Source: Faecalibacterium gallinarum (GTDB taxonomy: Bacteria > Bacillota > Clostridia > Oscillospirales > Ruminococcaceae). From it: a DNA stretch of 64,000 nt. Positions 16,701-25,052 of this stretch are shown here, piece by piece. The notes below the pieces were generated by a model, which was given only the letters and a program-made list of their open reading frames with translations, was not told the origin of the DNA and did not search any database. Location of the stretch: NCBI RefSeq assembly GCF_022180365.1, contig NZ_BQKV01000027.1, positions 124,001-188,000 of the forward strand, in the 5' to 3' direction. A program made the position numbers and the translations under genes. How positions within the stretch are numbered: position 1 is the stretch's first letter; each line of letters begins with the position of its first letter.

Positions 16701-18378
16701 ACAATTTCGCCTCTTTCACCCGCACGACGCGGTTGCAGATGGAAAGCGCCTGGGGGTTGTGGGTTACCGCCAGCACCGTGCGGTCCCGCAGGGCGCGGAT
16801 GTTCTCCAGCACCCGGCGCTCGGTGGCCTCGTCCAGGGCGCTGGTGGCCTCGTCCAGCAGAAGGATCGGCGCCCCATAGTACAGGGCCCGGGCGATGGCC
16901 AGCCGCTGGAGCTGGCCCTCCGACACGCCGACGCCCCCCTCGCCGATTCGGGCCTCGTACCCGCCGGGCAGGCTCCGGATGAATTCCCCGGCGCAGGCCG
17001 CCTCGCAGGCATGCCGGATCCGGGCCTGTTCCTCGGGGGTAAAGTAGGTTTTGTCGTACCGGAAAGCCACCACCTGCTGGATGGTCCCCGCAATGATGCT
17101 GTGGCCCTGGGGCACATAGGCAAACAGGTTCCGGGTGGCAGGGGAGAGAGATTCCCGGACGCCCTGGGCGTCCCGCACCGTTACGCTGCCCGCCCGGAAA
17201 GAGTAGAGCGCCAAAAGCAGCTTGAGCAGGGTGCTCTTGCCCGCGCCGGAACCGCCCACAAACCCGATGCAGTCCCCCTTGTGAATTTCCAGGGAAACAT
17301 CTTCCAGCACCGGCACCCCATCGTAATCAAAGGATAGGCCCTGAATTTCGATGGCCTCCATGGCGGGAGGCGGGGCATCGGGGCGCAGGGGCTCTTTGGG
17401 CAGAGCGTCCAGCTCCATCAGCCGCTCGGCCGAAGCCTGGAGCGCAAACCAGGAGGAAAAAAGGGTGGTCAGATTCCCAAAAGGATTCTGGATCTGCCCC
17501 ACCAGCTGGAGGGCCGCCACCAGGGTGCCGTAAGACACCCGGCCTTTCAGCACGCCGGCGCCAAACCAGAGCAGGCACCCCAGATACCCCAGATCGCTCA
17601 GCACCGCATAGCCGGTGTGCATCAGGTTGGAGAAATTATTCTGCCGATAAACCGCTTGTTTCAGCCCTTCGACTTGGTGTTTCCAGGCGGCCGCGGCACT
17701 GTCGTGGGCCAGGAAGGTCTGGATCATCAGGGTGTAGTTCAAAGTATCCTGCTGCACCGCCTGGACCTCGTCGTATTTTTGGCGCATCGCCCGCTGAAGT
17801 TTTTTCATGGGGCGGCGCAGCACCGCCACCGCCGCCCCCAGCAGAACCAGCGCCGCCAGGTAGACCATCAAAAAAGAGGGCTCCCACCAATAGAGCACCA
17901 GGGCCGCGCCTCCCATCCGGACCAGAAGCGCCAGCAGCCCGGGGGCAATGTTCACCAGTCCATTGGCCACCAGGGAAACGTCGCTGTTCAGCCGGCTGTT
18001 CAGCTCGCCTCCCGAATGCTGGCTCAGGGAGGAATACTGGGTACGGAGCAGACCCTCGTACAGGCAGCCCTTGAGGTTGGTTTCCAGCCGGAACACCACC
18101 CGCTGGTTGATGTGGAACAGCCCGCTCATCAGCCCGTCCTGGAGAAAAAGCAGCCCCCCGTACAGCACGAACCCCCACAAAAACGCCCGGCCCTGGCCCT
18201 CGGTGGCGGCGTCCACCACCCGTTTGAAGACCAGCGGGAACAGCACCCCATTGAGCGCCAGCCACATCCGGGCCAGCGCAATGGCAAACACCCCATATTT
18301 GGTCCGGCCCGCCCGGGCCCAGATCCAGCTCAGGATCTGCCCCAACGGCACCTGACTGGAATGATCCCTTTTTTTCAA
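16681..18378 (-). CDS. ABC exporter (fused membrane and ATPase domains)
   Basis: From a TTG at 18378 the protein has 565 residues, the normal size of a half-transporter. A six-helix membrane domain fills residues about 10-320; the ATPase has Walker A GGSGAGKST (about 373-381), a signature motif VSEGQ in place of LSGGQ, Walker B ILLLDEATSALDE and the H-loop VTHNPQA. There is no C39 peptidase domain. The TTG is chosen because GGAGG lies eight bases before it and because the frame upstream is filled by a riboswitch and terminator. It probably exports a lipid, peptide or peptide conjugate together with the nucleotidyltransferase product. Confidence 0.85.
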   Translation of the reverse strand: MKKRDHSSQVPLGQILSWIWARAGRTKYGVFAIALARMWLALNGVLFPLVFKRVVDAATEGQGRAFLWGFVLYGGLLFLQDGLMSGLFHINQRVVFRLETNLKGCLYEGLLRTQYSSLSQHSGGELNSRLNSDVSLVANGLVNIAPGLLALLVRMGGAALVLYWWEPSFLMVYLAALVLLGAAVAVLRRPMKKLQRAMRQKYDEVQAVQQDTLNYTLMIQTFLAHDSAAAAWKHQVEGLKQAVYRQNNFSNLMHTGYAVLSDLGYLGCLLWFGAGVLKGRVSYGTLVAALQLVGQIQNPFGNLTTLFSSWFALQASAERLMELDALPKEPLRPDAPPPAMEAIEIQGLSFDYDGVPVLEDVSLEIHKGDCIGFVGGSGAGKSTLLKLLLALYSFRAGSVTVRDAQGVRESLSPATRNLFAYVPQGHSIIAGTIQQVVAFRYDKTYFTPEEQARIRHACEAACAGEFIRSLPGGYEARIGEGGVGVSEGQLQRLAIARALYYGAPILLLDEATSALDEATERRVLENIRALRDRTVLAVTHNPQALSICNRVVRVKEAKLYEETSR

Positions 18379-18469
18379 TGCAGTATCCTCCGCCTCAGCG
18401 CAGCGGCCCGCCCCCGGGCAGCCGCCCATCCAAAACCATACATACAGCCGGCCGCCCCGGCTCATGCCC

Positions 18470-18506
18470 AAAGAAAAAGAGGGCGGCCGGTGCTCCGGCT
18501 GCCCTC
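18470..18506 (-). terminator. Regulatory terminator in the ABC exporter leader
   Basis: GAGGGC-A-GCCGG and CCGGC-C-GCCCTC form an 11-bp stem with one mismatch around the loop AGCA, then TTTTTCTTT on the minus strand. It lies 92 bases upstream of the ABC start and 80 bases downstream of the GEMM-I aptamer, so it is the likely expression platform. CAGCCGG in its 5' arm is complementary to CCGGCTG in the aptamer 3' strand. Confidence 0.8.
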
Positions 18507-18585
18507 CTGCTTTTGTTCGCAGAGTCATACGGCCATACACCCGGCTGTTTTCGCCAAATGCCCTCTCTGTGCCGGACCATCGGTC

Positions 18586-18680
18586 CCCCGCAGCCGGTCG
18601 ATCCTGCGAATAAACACATTCGGTTAGACACCTGGGCTTTCCGTCCCTGTCTTTCGACAAGTTTGGCAAACTGCCGGGGC
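18586..18680 (-). promoter_or_regulatory. Class I cyclic-di-GMP (GEMM-I) riboswitch, ABC exporter leader
   Basis: The minus strand reads CCAAAC, a six-base stem closed by a GAAA tetraloop (CTTGTC-GAAA-GACAGG), GGGACGGAAAGCCC, GTGTCTAA and a 3' part GGATCGACCGGCTGC. These are the GEMM-I elements in order; the 3' part aligns with that of the second riboswitch at 21296-21370 (GATTGTCAGGCTGC). CCCC-GCAG and CTGC-GGGG can close the outer stem. One conserved base differs (ACGGAAAG for ACGCAAAG). A terminator and the ABC start follow. Recognition is by eye; a covariance-model search would settle it. Confidence 0.78.
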
Positions 18681-18712
18681 AAAGCCCCGAAATCGTTGAT
18701 TTTAACAGTTCA

Positions 18713-18741
18713 TAAGTATCATAAATTTCACTTTCTGTCAA
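18713..18741 (-). promoter_or_regulatory. Promoter of the riboswitch-ABC-nucleotidyltransferase transcript
   Basis: TTGACA (18741-18736), 17-base spacer, TACTTA (18718-18713) on the minus strand, placed just upstream of the aptamer. Confidence 0.55.
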
Positions 18742-18765
18742 GAGAATCGAGGTACGGTGCACAAC

Positions 18766-18794
18766 TTTACACCGTCTGCAAAAAATGATATAAT
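18766..18794 (+). promoter_or_regulatory. Promoter of the cyclic-di-GMP operon
   Basis: TTTACA (18766-18771), 17-base spacer, TATAAT (18789-18794), about 130 bases upstream of the GGDEF gene and back to back with the ABC promoter. Nothing else recognisable was seen in the leader. Confidence 0.8.
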
Positions 18795-18924
18795 TAGCAG
18801 TATAAAATTCCTTGCTGCATAGTTCTTTTTGGATTAAATATATACATATCTTTTTTATTGCAGCGTCTTTTTCTGTCTGCGATCGCCATTCGAGGCCCCG
18901 GCCCGCCAAAAAGGAGGTTATTTT

Positions 18925-20100
18925 GTGCCCGCTGCGCACCCCGACGCCCCTCTGAATCTGCCCGCCATCCTAATTGCCAATGGCCTGGGCATCTGCCTGC
19001 TGCTGGTGCTGCTGTTCAGCAAACGCCACCCGGCCCGGCCCAGAACTCTGGACGGCAGGCTCTTTTATGGAATGTGCTGGCTGAACCTGGCCCTCTGTGT
19101 GGTGGAGACCCTCTCCTTTATGCTGGACGGCACCCTGTTTTGGGGGGCGCGGGCCCTGGCCATCCTGGCCAACTGTCTGCTCTTTTTTCTCAACGCGGTG
19201 TTCTCCTTTGCGTGGGTCTGCTATGTGGACTACAAACTTTGCGGCAGTACAGCCCGGCTCCGGCGGATGATCCCCCGGCTGGCAGCGCCGGCGGCGATCC
19301 TTTGTCTGCTGGCCTTTGCCAACCTGTTTTTCCCCGTCTTTTTCGAGATCAGCCCCGAGAATATTTATACCCGGCGGCCTCTGGTCCTGATCAACTACCT
19401 CGTCACCTATTTTTATCTGACCTGCGGGGCGGTCCTGGTCTGGCGGCAACAAAAAAAGCTGCAAAAATACCTGTTCATGCCGGTGCTGCTCTTTTTGCTG
19501 CCCATCTATCTGGGCAGCCTGCTCCAGCTGTTCCACTACGGCATCGCCCTGATCTGGGTATCGGTGGCCCTGGGGCTCACCTCCCTGTACATCAATTTAC
19601 AGAACGAGGAAGCTTACCTGGACGCCCTGACCGGCCTGTACAACCGCAACTACCTGATCCGCTATCTGAACTATCTTTCGGAGCGGAGCCGCAAAGCCGG
19701 GCCCATCCAGGGCATCCTTCTGGACATCAACCAGTTCAAGCAGATCAACGACACATACAGCCACGCCGAGGGTGACCGGGTACTCTGCCTGGTGGGGCAG
19801 ATTCTCCGCCGCTGCGTCTCCCCCAAGACGGTGGTGGCCCGGTACGGCGGGGACGAGTTTGTGATCCTGCTGGAAAATACCCCGCCCAGCGAGGCCCAGC
19901 GGGTGCGGGAGCGGCTGGCCCAGGAGCTGGCCCGCTGCAACGCCGAATCCCGCGCGCCGTATCGGCTCTCCCTCTCTCTGGGGACAGCGGCCTTCACCTC
20001 AGAGGATCTGGACGGTTTTCTGCGGGCAATGGACGACGGGATGTATGCGGAAAAGAGAGCCTTTTATCAAAAACAACAGGCCGCCTGTCCGCCTGACTAA
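18925..20100 (+). CDS. Membrane diguanylate cyclase (GGDEF)
   Basis: Makes cyclic di-GMP from two GTP. The 391-residue protein has about seven hydrophobic segments in residues 10-220, with no recognised sensory domain, followed by a GGDEF domain (DALTGLYNRN near 229, active loop RYGGDEF with GGDEF at 308-312). The residues expected to form the RxxD inhibitory site just before the active loop are not present, so product inhibition may be absent. The GTG start at 18925 has AAGGAGG seven bases ahead. It opens the operon that includes the HD-GYP and EAL proteins. Confidence 0.92.
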   Translation: MPAAHPDAPLNLPAILIANGLGICLLLVLLFSKRHPARPRTLDGRLFYGMCWLNLALCVVETLSFMLDGTLFWGARALAILANCLLFFLNAVFSFAWVCYVDYKLCGSTARLRRMIPRLAAPAAILCLLAFANLFFPVFFEISPENIYTRRPLVLINYLVTYFYLTCGAVLVWRQQKKLQKYLFMPVLLFLLPIYLGSLLQLFHYGIALIWVSVALGLTSLYINLQNEEAYLDALTGLYNRNYLIRYLNYLSERSRKAGPIQGILLDINQFKQINDTYSHAEGDRVLCLVGQILRRCVSPKTVVARYGGDEFVILLENTPPSEAQRVRERLAQELARCNAESRAPYRLSLSLGTAAFTSEDLDGFLRAMDDGMYAEKRAFYQKQQAACPPD

Positions 20101-20196
20101 CCTCCCGATCCCCCTGTGTGCAGCAGCGAACCCGCGGGCCCCGGTTTTGTCCCGAACAGCGCTCCCTCTGGCCGTTGAATTCCTCAGGAGGAAAAA

Positions 20197-21276
20197 ATGG
20201 AGACCCTATCTTCTACCCAAAACGAAAAACTTCTGATCGTGGATGACCAGGAGCTGAACCGCGCCATCCTGGTAAATCTCTTCGAATCGGATTATGACAC
20301 CCTGGAAGCCGAGGACGGCGAAGAAGCGCTGGAGCTGATCCGGCAGCACAAAACGAGCCTCTGCGCCGTTCTGCTGGATGTGGTCATGCCCCGGATGGGA
20401 GGCCTGGACACCCTGCGCTGGATGCAGCGCAGGGGTCTGACCGAACAGATTCCGGTGTTCCTCATCACTGCCGAGACCGGCAGCGACACCCTGCGCCAGG
20501 CGTATGAGCTGGGGGTGATGGACGTCATCCAGAAACCGGTGGTGCCCTACATCGTTCGCCGACGGGTGGATTCGGTGGTAGAACTGTTCCGGGCCCGGCG
20601 CCGGCTGGGCGCCGAGGTGGAGCGCCAGCGGGACCAGCTGCTCCACCAGGCCCAGGCCATGGCCCGGATCGGCATGGGAATGGTGGAGGCCCTGGCCACC
20701 GCCATCGAGTTCCGCAGCGACGAGTCGGGAGAGCACGTCCGGCGAATCCACGACATCGCCTGTTATATGCTCCGGAACACCCCGCTGGGGGAGGGTTTCT
20801 CAGAAGAGGAAATCAACCTGATCGGAGTGGGAGCCATCACCCACGACGTGGGCAAAATCTCGATTCCCGACGCCATCCTCAACAAACGGGGACGCCTGAC
20901 GCCGGAAGAATACGATACCATGAAAACCCACACCGTCAAGGGCGCCGAGCTGCTCTCCCGCATCCCCCAGATGAAGGAGCACTCCGCTTACCGCTACGCC
21001 TACGACATCGCCCTGCATCACCACGAGCGGTGGGACGGCCGGGGGTATCCCGACGGCCTGAAAGGGGATGAGATCCCTCTGTGGACCCAGATCGTGGCCC
21101 TGGCGGATGTCTATGACGCTTTGGTGAGCCCCCGCTGCTATAAAAAAGAGCTGCCCCCCGACCAGGCCCTGAAAATGATTTTGGACGGCCAGTGCGGCGC
21201 GTTCAACCCCCGGCTGCTGGAACAGTTCCAGCAGGCCGCACCGGTGCTCCAGCGCCTGTACGCCCCGTCCCGCTAA
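20197..21276 (+). CDS. Response regulator with HD-GYP cyclic-di-GMP phosphodiesterase domain
   Basis: A 359-residue protein: receiver domain at residues 10-130 with the phosphorylatable Asp61 (LLDVVMP) and KP near 113, a coiled linker to about 165, then an HD-GYP domain with HDVGK (H216-D217), HHHERWDGRGYPDG (GYP at 283-285) and a following EIP. HD-GYP enzymes hydrolyse c-di-GMP, usually to GMP. All metal-ligand motifs appear intact. No histidine kinase is adjacent. AGGAGG precedes the ATG; the gap to the cyclase is 96 bases, so the two opposing enzymes are probably co-transcribed. Confidence 0.93.
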   Translation: METLSSTQNEKLLIVDDQELNRAILVNLFESDYDTLEAEDGEEALELIRQHKTSLCAVLLDVVMPRMGGLDTLRWMQRRGLTEQIPVFLITAETGSDTLRQAYELGVMDVIQKPVVPYIVRRRVDSVVELFRARRRLGAEVERQRDQLLHQAQAMARIGMGMVEALATAIEFRSDESGEHVRRIHDIACYMLRNTPLGEGFSEEEINLIGVGAITHDVGKISIPDAILNKRGRLTPEEYDTMKTHTVKGAELLSRIPQMKEHSAYRYAYDIALHHHERWDGRGYPDGLKGDEIPLWTQIVALADVYDALVSPRCYKKELPPDQALKMILDGQCGAFNPRLLEQFQQAAPVLQRLYAPSR

Positions 21277-21295
21277 GTCCTATCCGCCCCAATAT

Positions 21296-21370
21296 TTAGC
21301 AAAGCCGTCGAAAGGCGGCGACGCAAAGCTATGAGTCTACGGCAGGCTGCTGCTAAGATTGTCAGGCTGC
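21296..21370 (+). promoter_or_regulatory. Class I cyclic-di-GMP (GEMM-I) riboswitch inside the operon
   Basis: AGCAAA, then a six-pair stem GCCGTC-GAAA-GGCGGC closed by a GAAA tetraloop, then the conserved GACGCAAAGCTA, GAGTCTA, GGCAG and GATTGTCAGGCTGC. These are the GEMM-I elements in the right order and spacing. It begins about 20 bases after the HD-GYP stop, with no promoter of its own visible, so it should act on read-through transcription from the cyclase/phosphodiesterase genes into the channel genes. Confidence 0.88.
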
Positions 21371-21412
21371 AAAAGCCCCCCTGCCGCCGGCCGGGGCGTT
21401 TGCAGCCTTTTT
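21365..21412 (+). terminator. Expression-platform terminator of the GEMM-I riboswitch
   Basis: GGCTGCAAA-A-GCCCC (21365-21379) pairs with GGGGC-G-TTTGCAGCC (21393-21407) over 14 bp with one mismatch, then five U. Its first six bases GGCTGC are also the aptamer 3' end, so a ligand-bound aptamer should block the terminator. This predicts an ON switch. Confidence 0.85.
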
Positions 21413-21462
21413 CCGTTTCAGGCTCGCCCCAAAATGGCCAGCCACCGAAAGGAGTGAACCAG

Positions 21463-23019
21463 GTGAAAAAACTACTTGTATTGATCGGCCTGCTGCTGGC
21501 CGCTGCCGGCGCGCTGGCGCTGGCCTTTACGCCGGATATCCTGTCCCTGATTATTATCGGCCTGATGTGCCTGATCCTGCTGCTGGGGTTCGGCTTTGGG
21601 ATGACCCCCACCCTGTTGTACATCGACGGGCTGCGCACCGCCCGGGCCAACATCGAAGGTTTGCGGGATGTGAGCGCCAGCACCCCCTGGGTGGCGCTGC
21701 AGCAGCTGGAATACTTTTTTCACCAGAAAACCCTGGACGGCCTGTTCGAGCTCTACCGCGCCAAGGTCAGCGAACAGCAGAAAAACGACCAGATTGTCAG
21801 TGACATCGAGGACACCATCAACGAGGAAGCCCTGGCCCTGCGCAGCTGGCAGAGCGTGGTCAGCCAGATCCCCGGCACCATGACGGCGCTGGGCCTGCTG
21901 GGCACCTTTTTGGGCCTGGTGCTGGGAATCAGCAGCATCAGTTTCAGCTCGGTGGACGCTACCATCCTGAGCATCCAGACGGTGCTGCGGGGCATCGACG
22001 TGGCGTTCTATACCTCCATCGTGGGCGTCATCTTCTCCATCCTGTTCAACCTGTTTTACAAGCTGCTGTGGAACCTGCTGGTGCGGGAGCTGGGGCTGTT
22101 TGTGGAGAGTTTCCATCTGTACATCCTTCCCAACACCGCCGAGCAGACCCGCCTGCGCCGGGGCAAAGAGATCCAGCTGATTCTGGAACGGCTGGACCGG
22201 CTGCCCAAAAAGCAGGGGTATATGCCCGCTGCGGCCGCTGCGGCCTCTCTGGACCCCGGCAACGAACTGCGGATGATGCCCGAAATCCGGGAGGGCTTGA
22301 AAAACGGGGAATTCATCTTTTACATCCAGCCCATCTGCGACCTGAACACCCGGGCCGTCATCGGCGGCGAAGCCCTCATGCGGTGGGAACACGGGGAGTT
22401 CGGCCTTGTGCCCCTGGACGATTTTATCCCGGTGGTGGAGGCCAACGGCTTTATCACCAAGCTGGACCAGTACATCTGGGAATCGGTCTGCAAGACCATT
22501 CGGGGCTGGATCGACGCCGGGCTGCGGCCGGTGCCCATCTCCATCAATATCTCCAAAACCGATCTGATGGCCATCGATTTGATTCAGTTTTTCAAGGATC
22601 TGGTCCACAAATACCGCATCCCGCCCCGCTACCTGGAGCTGGAGATGGCCGAAAATGCCTATCTCCAGTGTGAGGAAGCCGCCCGGGACGTGGGGGACGC
22701 CCTCCGTCAGGTGGGGTTCCGGCTGACGATCGACGGCTGCCGGGACGATTTCATGGGGCTGATGGCCCTCAAGGACTCCAAGACCGACGCCTTCAAGCTG
22801 GATCTGCGCTATTTCTCGGACGAATCCCGCCGGGGCGCCGAAAAGTTGCAGGCGGCACTGGATCAGGCCAGAAAGTTCCACCTGCCGGTGATCGCCTCCG
22901 GCATCGAAAACTCCGAGCAGATGACGGTGCTCCGCCGGGCCGGCTGCACAGCGGGGCAGGGGTATTACCTGCACAAGCCCATGTCTTTGCAGGAATTTGA
23001 GAAACTGGTTAAGTTATGA
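21463..23019 (+). CDS. MotA/TolQ/ExbB-type channel protein fused to an EAL domain
   Basis: A 518-residue protein from a GTG with AAAGGAG eight bases ahead. Two hydrophobic helices (about 4-21, 25-47) precede a cytoplasmic stretch, then two more (about 136-160, 180-205) with the MotA/ExbB pattern [13 protein letters not shown] and [18 protein letters not shown]. Residues 275-518 are an EAL domain: EAL at 303-305, N362, E394, D424, K445, E482 and Q499 are present, but the loop-6 DDFG motif is IDGC (second Asp replaced by G425), so catalysis is doubtful and c-di-GMP binding is more likely. The stop overlaps the start of the MotB-like gene (ATGA). A GEMM-I riboswitch precedes it. Confidence 0.87.
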   Translation: MKKLLVLIGLLLAAAGALALAFTPDILSLIIIGLMCLILLLGFGFGMTPTLLYIDGLRTARANIEGLRDVSASTPWVALQQLEYFFHQKTLDGLFELYRAKVSEQQKNDQIVSDIEDTINEEALALRSWQSVVSQIPGTMTALGLLGTFLGLVLGISSISFSSVDATILSIQTVLRGIDVAFYTSIVGVIFSILFNLFYKLLWNLLVRELGLFVESFHLYILPNTAEQTRLRRGKEIQLILERLDRLPKKQGYMPAAAAAASLDPGNELRMMPEIREGLKNGEFIFYIQPICDLNTRAVIGGEALMRWEHGEFGLVPLDDFIPVVEANGFITKLDQYIWESVCKTIRGWIDAGLRPVPISINISKTDLMAIDLIQFFKDLVHKYRIPPRYLELEMAENAYLQCEEAARDVGDALRQVGFRLTIDGCRDDFMGLMALKDSKTDAFKLDLRYFSDESRRGAEKLQAALDQARKFHLPVIASGIENSEQMTVLRRAGCTAGQGYYLHKPMSLQEFEKLVKL

Positions 23020-25031
23020 GTAAACTGCGAAAAAAATCGGGCGGCGAGCCCCTCAACTACTGGCAGTCCACCGCCGACATGATGTCGGCTCTGCTGTTGA
23101 TTCTGCTGCTGGTGGTCATGCTCTTGCTGCTCTATATCATCCAAATCCCGGAGGAAGAGCTGATTGACCCTTACCCGGGTTCCTCCACCAGTCTGGCGGG
23201 CAGCGGCTCCGAAGATGGCGGCTGGGAGGACGACGAAACCAGCGCCTGGGACGGCGACGGCGAGTGGGACGACGACGGCGGAGGTGGCGGCGGCGACGAC
23301 CACGAGGACGAATACGAATACCCGGTGGCCGGCGGCGGAGGCGGCTACGGCCAGGGAGAGGGCAATGGCAAGACAGCGGTCTATGTCATGGTGATCGACT
23401 CTGAGACCGAGGCCACCATCAAGGAGGCAGGCATCCGGTTTGAACTGTACACCCAGGACGGCGGGCTTCAGTTCCTCAACACCTATTACCCCCGCCGAGT
23501 CGAATACCGGGAGTACCAAACCACCAGCGAGGGCGTCTTTTTCCTGCCGGAAAAGGTCCAGCTGGGGCAATATTTCCTCCACGAGCTGAACGAGCCGGAG
23601 GGCTATGACTCCGCCGGCAACATCGAGTTTGTCGCCAACGAGGACCGAGACTGGAACGAGCCCCTGGTGGTGGTAGTCCCACTTTCCCCCTCGAAAAATA
23701 TCATCCGAATCCGGATGATCGACGCCGACACCGGTCAGCCGGTGGCCGGGGGCGTCTATGACGTCACCGCCGCTGAGGACATTGTGACCAAGGATGGCAC
23801 CCTGCGGTACACCGCCGGGCAGACGGTGGACCAGATCCTCTGCGACAGCTCCGGCTACGGCGAGAGCATCGAGCTGTACCTGGGGGACTATATCCTGACC
23901 CAATCCACCGTGCCCCAGTATTATGCCGCCGATACCGAACCGATGGAAGTCTCGATGGAAAAGAAAAAGACCGGGGTGCAGCCCCCGGTGCATCAGATTT
24001 CCTGTGAGAAAACCACCGTACTGCTCCAGGTATCGGATGAACTGTATCCCACCATCGGGCTGGAGGGGGCTTCCTTCTGGCTGGCCCGGGAGGGCGGCAG
24101 CGGTGTGTCGGTGGTCTCGGACGCCGGGGGCCAGCTGGTGCTGACCAACCTGGAAAAGAGCACCACCTATCGTCTGCGCCAGCTGAGCAGCCAGGAAAAC
24201 TACACCTTCAGCGAGGCGGACCTGGTCTTTACCGTCTCGCCGGACGGACGGATCGAAGAAGAGGTCCAGAAAGAATACACCATCACCAACCGGATCACCC
24301 GGGTGGAACTGAGCGTAGTGGACCGGGTTCTCCGCAGCCATGTCTCGGACCATAACGTAGCCCTCTACAACGCACAGGATGAGCTTGTGGGAGTCTGGGA
24401 TTCCACCGGCATGGCCAAGACTCTGGAAGGCCTTGAGCCGGGCGCCTACTTTGTGGTGCTGGACGGCCGGAACGACCAGCGCCGGGCCATCGAAATCCAG
24501 GATATGGCCGAGATCCAAACCATCCATATTCCCGTCTGGACTCTGCCGGGCGTGGGTGTGATTCTGCTGGCGTTGGCTGCGCTGACAGGCGGAATTGTTC
24601 TTCTGGTGCACCACCGCCGGCGCCGGGCAGAAGCGCTGCCGGTGCGGGCCCCCGCACTGGTCACGGCGGCGGGCAGCGACGGGCCGCCCTCCGGGCCGGA
24701 GCCCCCCGCCGAACCCGACCCGATCCCCACGGAAGAGCCGCCCACAGAGCCCGCGCCGGAAGCTGTGACGGAACCCGCCGAAGAACCGGCCCCGGAACCC
24801 GAACCGGAACCGCTGGAGGAACCCAAGGCCGAGCCCACACCGGCCCCCGCTGAGGAACCGCAGGCTGAACCCGAACCGGAACCGACGGAGGAGCCGAAGC
24901 CGGAACCCACGGCGGAACCGGAGCAGAAATACACCTATCGGGCGGAAAACCCCCGCGGCCGGAAATCCGCGACCCACGGCAAGCCCCGCCGCTCCTTCTG
25001 GAACCGAAGAAAAGACGGACGGGACCGCTGA
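23016..25031 (+). CDS. MotB/ExbD-like protein with SpaA/Cna-B-type surface domains
   Basis: A 671-residue protein. Residues 14-42 are a single helix with a conserved Asp (D21, [20 protein letters not shown]), the layout of MotB, ExbD and ZorB, where this Asp carries ions. An Asp/Gly-rich linker (about 55-115) leads to about four beta-sandwich repeats; the first has [20 protein letters not shown], typical of SpaA/Cna-B (prealbumin-like) domains of surface proteins. A second helix (about 511-533) is followed by RRRR and a Pro/Glu-rich tail of about 130 residues, ending in a basic stretch. No LPXTG and no OmpA-like peptidoglycan-binding domain were seen. It is translationally coupled to the MotA-EAL gene. 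Confidence 0.85.
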   Translation: MSKLRKKSGGEPLNYWQSTADMMSALLLILLLVVMLLLLYIIQIPEEELIDPYPGSSTSLAGSGSEDGGWEDDETSAWDGDGEWDDDGGGGGGDDHEDEYEYPVAGGGGGYGQGEGNGKTAVYVMVIDSETEATIKEAGIRFELYTQDGGLQFLNTYYPRRVEYREYQTTSEGVFFLPEKVQLGQYFLHELNEPEGYDSAGNIEFVANEDRDWNEPLVVVVPLSPSKNIIRIRMIDADTGQPVAGGVYDVTAAEDIVTKDGTLRYTAGQTVDQILCDSSGYGESIELYLGDYILTQSTVPQYYAADTEPMEVSMEKKKTGVQPPVHQISCEKTTVLLQVSDELYPTIGLEGASFWLAREGGSGVSVVSDAGGQLVLTNLEKSTTYRLRQLSSQENYTFSEADLVFTVSPDGRIEEEVQKEYTITNRITRVELSVVDRVLRSHVSDHNVALYNAQDELVGVWDSTGMAKTLEGLEPGAYFVVLDGRNDQRRAIEIQDMAEIQTIHIPVWTLPGVGVILLALAALTGGIVLLVHHRRRRAEALPVRAPALVTAAGSDGPPSGPEPPAEPDPIPTEEPPTEPAPEAVTEPAEEPAPEPEPEPLEEPKAEPTPAPAEEPQAEPEPEPTEEPKPEPTAEPEQKYTYRAENPRGRKSATHGKPRRSFWNRRKDGRDR

Positions 25032-25052
25032 ATCACATAAGGGAGAAACTGC

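Noticed and set aside
18395-18682. A 95-codon minus-strand frame as a possible peptide precursor for the ABC/nucleotidyltransferase pair
   Set aside because: It coincides with the GEMM-I aptamer and terminator, has a poor start site and no leader-like features.
18379-18939. N-terminal extension of 187 codons on the ABC exporter
   Set aside because: The stretch contains the riboswitch, terminator and promoter; the TTG at 18378 has a strong ribosome site and gives the normal family length.
21463-25031. Zorya-type anti-phage system
   Set aside because: The channel pair resembles ZorAB in outline, but ZorA has a long coiled tail, ZorB a peptidoglycan-binding domain, and no ZorC, ZorD or ZorE helicase or nuclease genes are present.
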